Source: Helicobacter acinonychis (GTDB lineage: Bacteria > Campylobacterota > Campylobacteria > Campylobacterales > Helicobacteraceae). From it: a DNA stretch of 64,000 nucleotides. Location of the stretch: contig NZ_UGIA01000001.1 in the NCBI RefSeq assembly GCF_900461455.1, positions 496,001 to 560,000 on the forward strand, given 5' to 3'. Positions within the stretch are counted from its first letter, which is position 1. Every line of letters begins with the position of its first letter. Shown here in pieces: positions 58,078 to 64,000 of this stretch. Below the pieces are notes generated by a model. It was not told where the DNA came from and ran no database searches. It worked only from the letters and a program-made list of their open reading frames with translations. Both the position numbers and the translations under genes were made by a program.

Positions 58078-59373
58078 ATGAAGAAAATTTTGATTACTTT
58101 ATTAGGAGTTTTTATGGGGTTGCAAGCGAGTGCTTTAATGCTTCAAGAAATCAACCAGGCTAAAGTCCCTGTGATTTATGAAGAAAACCATTTGTTGCCT
58201 ATGGGGTTCGTCCATTTAGTCTTTAGGGGAGGTGGGAGCTTGGGCGATAAAAATCAGCTAGGTTTAGCCAAATTGTTTGCACAAGTTTTAAATGAGGGCA
58301 CTAAAGAGCTTGGTGCGGTGGGGTTTGCACAAGCTTTAGAGCAAAAAGCGATTAGTTTGAATGTGGATACCAACACAGAAGATTTGCAAATCACTTTAGA
58401 ATTTTTGAAAGAATACGAAGATGAAGCCATAATGCGTCTAAAAGAGCTTTTAAAATCCCCTAATTTCACGCAAAACGCTTTAGAAAAAGTCAAAACTAGA
58501 ATGTTAGCTGCACTTTTGCAAAAAGAGAGCGATTTTGACTATTTAGCCAAATTGACTTTAAAACAAGAGCTTTTTGCTAACACCCCTTTAGCTAACGCAT
58601 CTTTAGGCACTAAAGAGAGCCTTCAAAAAATCAAGCTAGACGATTTGAAACAACAATTTTCTAAGGTTTTTGAACTCAATAAACTCGTAGTGGTGCTTGG
58701 GGGCGATTTAAAAATTGATCAAACCCTTAAGCGTTTGAATAACGCCCTTAATTTCTTGCCACAAGGTAAGGCGTATAATGAGCCTTATTTTGAAGCGAGT
58801 GATAAAAAGAGTGAAAAAATCCTCTATAAAGACACGGAGCAGGCTTTCGTGTATTTTGGTGCACCCTTTAAAATCAAAGATTTAAAACAAGATCTAGCAA
58901 AATCTAAAGTGATGATGTTTGTGCTTGGGGGAGGGTTTGGCTCTCGTTTAATGGAAAAAATCAGAGTTCAAGAGGGCTTGGCTTATAGCGTGTATATCCG
59001 CTCTAGTTTTTCTAAAGTGTCGCATTTTGCAAGCGGTTATTTACAAACCAAGCTCAGCACTCAAGCTAAAAGCGTTGCATTGGTGAAAAAGATAGTTAAA
59101 GATTTTGTAGAAAAAGGCATGACGCAACAAGAATTAGACGACGCTAAAAAGTTTTTACTAGGTTCTGAGCCTTTAAGGAATGAAACGCTTTCTAGCCGCT
59201 TGAACACCACTTACAACTATTTTTATTTAGGGTTGCCTTTAGATTTCAATCAGACGCTACTCAATCAAATCCAAAAAATGAGTTTGAAAGAAATCAATGA
59301 TTTCATTAAAGCACACACTGAAATCAATGACTTGACTTTTGCCATTGTGAGCAACAAGAAAAAGGGTAAATAA
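58078..59373 (+). CDS. M16-family zinc peptidase homologue lacking the HxxEH site
   Basis: A 431-residue protein with a signal peptide ([19 protein letters not shown]) and two M16 half-domains. The C-terminal half keeps the partner-type motif [23 protein letters not shown]. At the position of the catalytic HxxEH the N-terminal half has [13 protein letters not shown], so the zinc site is missing. M16 systems often pair one active and one inactive chain, so this is probably the non-catalytic chain of a periplasmic protease. It starts one base after the mqnC stop, and its stop overlaps gatB by one base. Confidence 0.88.
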   Translation: MKKILITLLGVFMGLQASALMLQEINQAKVPVIYEENHLLPMGFVHLVFRGGGSLGDKNQLGLAKLFAQVLNEGTKELGAVGFAQALEQKAISLNVDTNTEDLQITLEFLKEYEDEAIMRLKELLKSPNFTQNALEKVKTRMLAALLQKESDFDYLAKLTLKQELFANTPLANASLGTKESLQKIKLDDLKQQFSKVFELNKLVVVLGGDLKIDQTLKRLNNALNFLPQGKAYNEPYFEASDKKSEKILYKDTEQAFVYFGAPFKIKDLKQDLAKSKVMMFVLGGGFGSRLMEKIRVQEGLAYSVYIRSSFSKVSHFASGYLQTKLSTQAKSVALVKKIVKDFVEKGMTQQELDDAKKFLLGSEPLRNETLSSRLNTTYNYFYLGLPLDFNQTLLNQIQKMSLKEINDFIKAHTEINDLTFAIVSNKKKGK

Positions 59374-60797
59374 TGCCATTTGAAGCTGTAATTGGGCTAG
59401 AAGTCCATGTCCAACTCAACACCAAAACCAAAATCTTTTGCTCTTGCTCTACAAGTTTTGGAGAATCTCCTAATTCTAACACCTGCCCTGTGTGTTTGGG
59501 CTTGCCGGGAGCTTTGCCGGTATTGAATAAAGAAGCACTCAAAAAAGCCATTCAACTAGGCACAGCCCTTGAAGCCAATATCAATCAAAATTCCATTTTT
59601 GCAAGAAAAAATTATTTTTACCCCGATTTGCCTAAGGCTTATCAAATCTCGCAATTTGAAGTCCCTATTGTGAGCGATGGAAAATTAGAAATTGACACTC
59701 AAGAGGGCGTAAAAATCGTGCGTATTGAAAGGGTCCATATGGAAGAAGATGCTGGTAAAAATATCCATGAGGGCAGTTATTCTTTAGTGGATTTGAACCG
59801 TGCTTGTACCCCTTTATTAGAAATTGTCAGTAAGCCTGATATGAAAACTAGTGAAGAAGCCATTGCGTATTTGAAAAAACTCCATGCTATCGTGCGTTTT
59901 ATAGGGATTTCTGATGCGAACATGCAAGAGGGGAATTTTAGGTGCGATGCGAATGTCTCCATTAGACCCAAGGGCGATGAAAAGCTTTACACAAGAGTGG
60001 AGATTAAAAACCTAAATAGCTTTAGATTTATCGCTAAAGCGATTGAATACGAAATAGAGCGCCAAAGCGTGGCGTGGGAAAGCGGACACTATAATGAAGA
60101 GGTTGTTCAAGAAACGCGCCTTTTTGACACTACCAAAGGGATCACCCTTTCAATGCGTAATAAGGAAGAATCGGCGGATTATCGCTATTTTAAAGATCCG
60201 GATTTGTATCCTGTTTTTATCAATGAAGCGTTTTTAAAAGAAGCTCAAAAGATCAATGAATTGCCTAGCGCTAAAAAAATCCGCTACATGAAAGATTTTA
60301 ACATTAAAGAAGACGATGCGAATTTATTGGTGAGCGATCCTTTATTGGCGGAGTATTTTGAAAGCATGCTCAATCTTGGAGTTAAGGCTAAAACGAGCGT
60401 TACATGGCTTTGCGTGGAATTGTTGGGGCGCTTGAAAGCCGAGATCACTTTAGAAAATTGTGCCATTAGCGCTCACACGCTAGGCACTTTAGCCAAACGC
60501 ATTGATGAGGGCAAAATTTCTGGTAAGAGCGCTAAAGATGTGTTAGACAAGCTTTTAGAAGAGCGTGGGGGCGATGTGGATGCACTCATTGAACAAATGG
60601 GCTTGTCTCAAGTCAATGATACAGAAGCGATAGTCAAAGTGATAGACGAAGTGCTTAAAAACAACGCTGATAAGGTACTTGAATATAAAAGCGGTAAGGA
60701 TAAACTTTTTGGGTTTTTTGTAGGTCAAGCGATGAAAAATTTAAAAGGCGCTAATCCTAGCGTGGTGAACGCTATTTTGAAAGAGAAATTGGATTGA
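59373..60797 (+). CDS. gatB: Asp-tRNA(Asn)/Glu-tRNA(Gln) amidotransferase subunit B
   Basis: A 474-residue GatB. The N-terminal signature [13 protein letters not shown] is followed by [16 protein letters not shown] (Cys residues of the zinc site) and [15 protein letters not shown]. The C-terminal YqeY-like tail domain (about 330-474) binds tRNA. With GatA and GatC it amidates mischarged tRNAs, completing the job begun by non-discriminating AspRS (aspS in this window) and GluRS. ATG shares a base with the previous stop (TAATG), and its stop overlaps the next ATG (TGATG). Confidence 0.97.
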   Translation: MPFEAVIGLEVHVQLNTKTKIFCSCSTSFGESPNSNTCPVCLGLPGALPVLNKEALKKAIQLGTALEANINQNSIFARKNYFYPDLPKAYQISQFEVPIVSDGKLEIDTQEGVKIVRIERVHMEEDAGKNIHEGSYSLVDLNRACTPLLEIVSKPDMKTSEEAIAYLKKLHAIVRFIGISDANMQEGNFRCDANVSIRPKGDEKLYTRVEIKNLNSFRFIAKAIEYEIERQSVAWESGHYNEEVVQETRLFDTTKGITLSMRNKEESADYRYFKDPDLYPVFINEAFLKEAQKINELPSAKKIRYMKDFNIKEDDANLLVSDPLLAEYFESMLNLGVKAKTSVTWLCVELLGRLKAEITLENCAISAHTLGTLAKRIDEGKISGKSAKDVLDKLLEERGGDVDALIEQMGLSQVNDTEAIVKVIDEVLKNNADKVLEYKSGKDKLFGFFVGQAMKNLKGANPSVVNAILKEKLD

Positions 60798-62011
60798 TGA
60801 GAAGAATTTTTTCTTATGTTTTGAAGGCTTTATTGTTGGTTGGGGTGGTTTATGCAGAGCCTGAATCTAAAGTGGAAGCCTTGCAAAGTAAAACCCAAGA
60901 ATCTTCTTTGGATAAAAAAATCCGCCAAGAGATAAAGAATAAGGAATTGAAAAACAAGGAAGCAAAAAGCAAAGAAGAAAAGAAAACAACCAAAATAAGA
61001 GCGAAGCCTAGGGCAGAAGTCCATCATGGGGATGCTAAAAGTCCGTCTCAAAAGATTACGCCTCCAAAAATCAAAGAAAGCAAAAAAGCCCTCCAAAACC
61101 AAAGTGATCAAAATAATGCGTTGCAATCTAAAGAAAAAGCCGCTCAAAGCGAAAAAAAAGAAATAGGTCCTAGCTCGCAATTCAATGCTATTTTTGGGAA
61201 TTCCAACAATTCTTCCAATAAAACCCTTGAAGATAAGGTCGTAGGGGGCATTTCCTTACTCGTTAATGGCTCGCCCATCACGCTGTATCAAATCCAAGAA
61301 GAGCAAGAAAAATTTAAGGTGAGTAAGAATCAAGCACGGGATCGCTTGATTGCTGATCGCATTAAAAACCAAGAAATTGAGCGCTTAAAAATCCATATAG
61401 ATGATGACAGACTGGATCAAGAAATGGCGATGATGGCACAACAACAAGGCATGGATTTAGACCATTTCAAGCAAATGATCATGGCTGAAGGGCATTATAA
61501 AACTTATAGGGATCAACTTAAAGAGCATTTGGAAATGCAAGAATTGTTGCGTAATATCTTGCTTACCAATGTGGATACTAGCTCTGAAACCAAAATGCGC
61601 GAATATTACAACAAACACAAAGAGCAATTCAGTATCCCCATGGAAGTGGAAACCGTTCGTTATAGTTCTACAAGCCAAGAAGATTTGGAAAGGGCGATGT
61701 CTGATCCGAATTTAGAGGTACCAGGGGTGAATAAAGCCAATGAAACAATAGAGATGAAAACCCTAAATCCTCAAATCGCTCAAGTTTTTATCTCCCATGA
61801 AAAAGATTCTTTCACGCCTATCATGAATGGTGGTGGGGGGCAGTTTATCACCTTTTATATCAAAGAAAAAAAGGGTAAAAACGAAGTGAGCTTCAGCCAA
61901 GCCAAGCAATTCATCGCTCAAAAATTAGTGGAAGAGTCTAAAGATAAAATTTTAGAAGAGCATTTTGAAAAATTGCGCGTCAAGTCTAGGATTGTGATGA
62001 TTAGAGAGTGA
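60797..62011 (+). CDS. SurA-like periplasmic chaperone / peptidyl-prolyl isomerase family protein
   Basis: A 404-residue exported protein. After the signal (ending VVYAEP), residues about 30-130 form a Lys/Glu/Gln/Ser-rich low-complexity linker. Then comes a SurA N-terminal-like helical domain (VVGGISLLVNGSPITLYQIQEE; ARDRLIADRIKNQEIERLKI) and a parvulin-like C-terminal part (REYYNKHKEQFSIPMEVETVRY; EVSFSQAKQFIAQKLVEE). It probably guards unfolded outer membrane proteins on the way to BamA, encoded 4 kb upstream. Parvulin activity is uncertain because that domain looks short. Confidence 0.82.
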   Translation: MRRIFSYVLKALLLVGVVYAEPESKVEALQSKTQESSLDKKIRQEIKNKELKNKEAKSKEEKKTTKIRAKPRAEVHHGDAKSPSQKITPPKIKESKKALQNQSDQNNALQSKEKAAQSEKKEIGPSSQFNAIFGNSNNSSNKTLEDKVVGGISLLVNGSPITLYQIQEEQEKFKVSKNQARDRLIADRIKNQEIERLKIHIDDDRLDQEMAMMAQQQGMDLDHFKQMIMAEGHYKTYRDQLKEHLEMQELLRNILLTNVDTSSETKMREYYNKHKEQFSIPMEVETVRYSSTSQEDLERAMSDPNLEVPGVNKANETIEMKTLNPQIAQVFISHEKDSFTPIMNGGGGQFITFYIKEKKGKNEVSFSQAKQFIAQKLVEESKDKILEEHFEKLRVKSRIVMIRE

Positions 62012-62021
62012 TCTTTAGATC

Positions 62022-63029
62022 GTGCAACATTTCAATTTCCTCTATAAAGATTCTCTTTTTTCTATCGCCTTATTCACTTTCATTATCGCTCTTGTTATTT
62101 TATTAGAACACGCTAGGGCGTATTTCACCCAAAAGAAAAACAAAAAATTTTTACAAAAATTCGCTCAAAATCAAAACGCTTATGTGAGTAGTGAAAATTT
62201 AGACGAGCTTTTAAAGCATGCTAAATTTTCTAGTTTGATGTTTTTAGCTAGGGCGTATTCTAAAGCGGACATAGAAATGAGCATGGAAATCTTAAAAGGG
62301 CTTTTAACGCGCCCTTTAAAAGATGAAGAAAAAACCGCTACTTTAGATTTATTAGCTAAAAATTATTTTAGCGTGGGGTATTTGCAAAAAACAAAAGACA
62401 CCGTGAAAGAAATCTTGCGTTTTTCTCCAAGGAATGTGGAAGCGTTGTTAAAACTCATGCATGTGTATGAATTAGAAAAAGATTATTCAAAGGCTTTAGA
62501 GACTTTAGAATGCTTAGAAGAATTAGAAGTGCCTGAAATTGAAACGATTAAAAACTACCTTTATTTAATGCATTTAATAGAGAGCAAGGAAGATGTGAGT
62601 AAAATCTTGCATGTGGCAAAAAATTCGCTAGATTTGAAAAAAATCGCTTTAAATTATTTAAAATTTTGTGATGAAAATCTTTTTTGGCAAGAGATTGATA
62701 AAACCGAACATTTAGAAAAAATGATCGATCTTTTATGGGATCAAAATATCCCTACTTTTATTTTAGAAAAACATGCCCTTTTGCAAGACATCGCACGCGC
62801 TAAAGGGCTGCTTTTAGATGGTAAGTTTTGTCAAATCTTTGAATTAGAGGTTTTACGCGCTCTATTGAATAGCCCTAAAAAAGCGAACTTGACTTTTGAA
62901 TACCGCTGCAAGAATTGCAAACAAGTTTTTCCTTTTGAAAGCCATAGGTGTCCTGTGTGTTACCAATTAGCGTTTATGGATATGGTACTTAAAATCTCCA
63001 GAAAAATGCATGTCATGGGAGTGGACTAA
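62022..63029 (+). CDS. Membrane-anchored TPR protein with C-terminal zinc ribbon (LapB/YciM-like)
   Basis: A 335-residue protein with one N-terminal membrane helix (about 11-29), TPR-like helical repeats (about 60-280; KDTVKEILRFSPRNVEALLKLMHVYELEKDYSKALETL) and a C-terminal rubredoxin-type zinc site with two CxxC pairs (YRCKNCKQVF...HRCPVCYQL). This is the architecture of LapB/YciM, which regulates LPS synthesis by controlling LpxC turnover. The LPS role here is inferred from architecture only. The start is GTG at 62022 with a weak ribosome site; rnhA follows directly. Confidence 0.75.
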   Translation: MQHFNFLYKDSLFSIALFTFIIALVILLEHARAYFTQKKNKKFLQKFAQNQNAYVSSENLDELLKHAKFSSLMFLARAYSKADIEMSMEILKGLLTRPLKDEEKTATLDLLAKNYFSVGYLQKTKDTVKEILRFSPRNVEALLKLMHVYELEKDYSKALETLECLEELEVPEIETIKNYLYLMHLIESKEDVSKILHVAKNSLDLKKIALNYLKFCDENLFWQEIDKTEHLEKMIDLLWDQNIPTFILEKHALLQDIARAKGLLLDGKFCQIFELEVLRALLNSPKKANLTFEYRCKNCKQVFPFESHRCPVCYQLAFMDMVLKISRKMHVMGVD

Positions 63030-63461
63030 ATGCAAGAAATTGAAATTTTTTGCGATGGCTCTTCTTTAGGCAATCCTGGGCCAGGTGGGTATGCGGCGAT
63101 TTTACGCTATAAGGATAAAGAAAAAATCATCAGTGGGGGTGAAAAATTCACCACCAATAACCGCATGGAATTAAGGGCGTTGAATGAAGCTTTAAAAATC
63201 TTAAAACGCCCATGCCATATCACGCTTTATAGCGATTCGCAATATGTGTGCCAAGCGATCAATGTGTGGCTTATTGGTTGGCAAAAAAAGAATTTTGCTA
63301 AAGTCAAAAATGTGGATTTATGGAAAGAATTTTTAGAAGTTTCTAAAGGGCATTCTATTGTGGCGATTTGGATCAAGGGGCATAATGGGCATGCACAAAA
63401 TGAGCGATGCGATAGTCTCGCTAAATTAGAGGCGCAAAAATGGGTCAAAACGACCACTTGA
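63030..63461 (+). CDS. rnhA: Ribonuclease HI
   Basis: A 143-residue enzyme removing RNA from RNA-DNA hybrids. The four catalytic acids are visible: D9 (FCDGSSLGNPGPGG), E47 (NNRMELRA), D69 (YSDSQYV) and D128 (NERCDSLA). The ATG is directly after the stop of the TPR gene (TAAATG), so they are co-transcribed, and rnc follows after 10 bases. Confidence 0.97.
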   Translation: MQEIEIFCDGSSLGNPGPGGYAAILRYKDKEKIISGGEKFTTNNRMELRALNEALKILKRPCHITLYSDSQYVCQAINVWLIGWQKKNFAKVKNVDLWKEFLEVSKGHSIVAIWIKGHNGHAQNERCDSLAKLEAQKWVKTTT

Positions 63462-63471
63462 AAGGGATAAG

Positions 63472-64000
63472 ATGAAAAACAAAAATAATAAGCTTGCAGA
63501 TTGCCCTTATATAACGCTAGAAAAAGCTTTAGGGTATTCTTTTAAAGACAAGCATTTATTGGAGCAAGCCTTAACGCATAAATCTTGCAAACTCGCTTTA
63601 AACAATGAACGCTTGGAATTTTTAGGCGATGCGGTGTTGGGCTTGGTGATAGGGGAGTTGCTATACCATAAATTTTATCAATACGATGAGGGAAAACTCT
63701 CTAAATTAAGGGCTTCTATCGTGAGCGCGCAGGGTTTTACGAAATTAGCGAGAGCGATTTCTTTACAAGATTATTTGCGCGTCTCTTCTTCTGAAGAAAC
63801 CTCTAAAGGGAGAGAAAAACCCTCTATTCTATCAAGTGCATTTGAAGCTTTAATGGCTGGGGTGTATTTGGAAGCAGGGTTAGATAAAGTGCGTAAAATC
63901 ATGCAAAATTTACTCAATCGCGCTTACAAGCGTTTGGATTTGGAGCATTTGTCCGTAGATTATAAAACCGCTTTACAAGAATTAACCCAAGCGCAATTTT
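63472..64000 (+). CDS. rnc: Ribonuclease III, 5' part (runs off the window)
   Basis: The first 176 codons are visible, preceded by AAAGGG. The catalytic signature NERLEFLGDAVLGLVIGELL is intact, and a second catalytic segment SILSSAFEALMAGVYLEAG follows. The double-stranded RNA-binding domain starts near the window edge (DYKTALQELTQA). It processes rRNA and cleaves structured RNAs and antisense duplexes. It pairs with rnhA in one transcript. Confidence 0.97.
   Translation, partial: MKNKNNKLADCPYITLEKALGYSFKDKHLLEQALTHKSCKLALNNERLEFLGDAVLGLVIGELLYHKFYQYDEGKLSKLRASIVSAQGFTKLARAISLQDYLRVSSSEETSKGREKPSILSSAFEALMAGVYLEAGLDKVRKIMQNLLNRAYKRLDLEHLSVDYKTALQELTQAQF

Overview
The window is a densely coded, AT-rich epsilonproteobacterial chromosome segment. 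It carries Helicobacter hallmarks: a Hof-family outer membrane protein gene (hofB, broken), a HpaA-type lipoprotein, outer membrane phospholipase A, futalosine-route menaquinone enzymes, a CheV chemotaxis protein, a family 25 LPS glycosyltransferase between adk and ppa, and an unusual K+ channel. Many genes read like Helicobacter pylori, but several proteins (pldA N-terminus, acyl carrier protein) differ from the H. pylori versions I remember. The organism is therefore H. pylori or a very close sister such as H. acinonychis. This is inference, not a database result.

Layout. 0-3 kb: minus-strand run rpsU, fabG, a 26-residue membrane peptide, acpP, fabF, accA (cut), headed by a strong promoter. 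3-7.5 kb: outer membrane protein, ribbon-helix-helix regulator, RclC-like membrane protein, dapF, AI-2E-family membrane protein. 7.5-21.7 kb: flgG, kgtP, a foreign-looking 5'-nucleotidase, then the minus-strand string lipoprotein-tlyA-ribF-tkt-addB-ftsK with overlapping or close junctions, and pyrB on plus. 21.7-26.6 kb: a 222-bp element with terminal inverted repeats, hofB broken by a 7-bp tandem duplication, msbA, a lipoprotein, and a membrane-anchored Mrr-type nuclease. 26.6-39.8 kb: K+ channel, rpmB, HpaA paralogue, mraY-murD, a second copy of the dispersed repeat, a DUF493 protein, YbgC thioesterase, two tandem NSS transporters, pldA, dnaN, gyrB. 39.8-42.9 kb: a decaying restriction-modification pair, an outer membrane protein and an A16 tract. 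42.9-51.7 kb: small protein, rsmD, fliL, acpS, ligA, cheV, aspS, adk, glycosyltransferase, ppa. 51.8-53.1 kb: a heavily degraded membrane-protein pseudogene. 53.1-64 kb: mqnE, bamA, mqnC, an M16-family protein, gatB, a SurA-like chaperone, a LapB-like TPR protein, rnhA and rnc (cut).

How genes work together. The fab run makes and extends acyl-ACP, and acpS further on activates ACP. mraY and murD serve peptidoglycan. msbA, bamA and the SurA-like protein serve the outer membrane. mqnE and mqnC flank bamA and belong to menaquinone synthesis. aspS and gatB fit the two-step Asn-tRNA route expected in Helicobacter.

The least ordinary parts are the repeat pair at 21.8 and 31.5 kb, the imported nucleotidase at 9.9-11.6 kb, three genes caught in decay (hofB, a restriction enzyme, a membrane protein), and a tandemly duplicated promoter-like unit at 4.3 kb. 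No tRNA, rRNA, CRISPR array or insertion-sequence transposase was seen.
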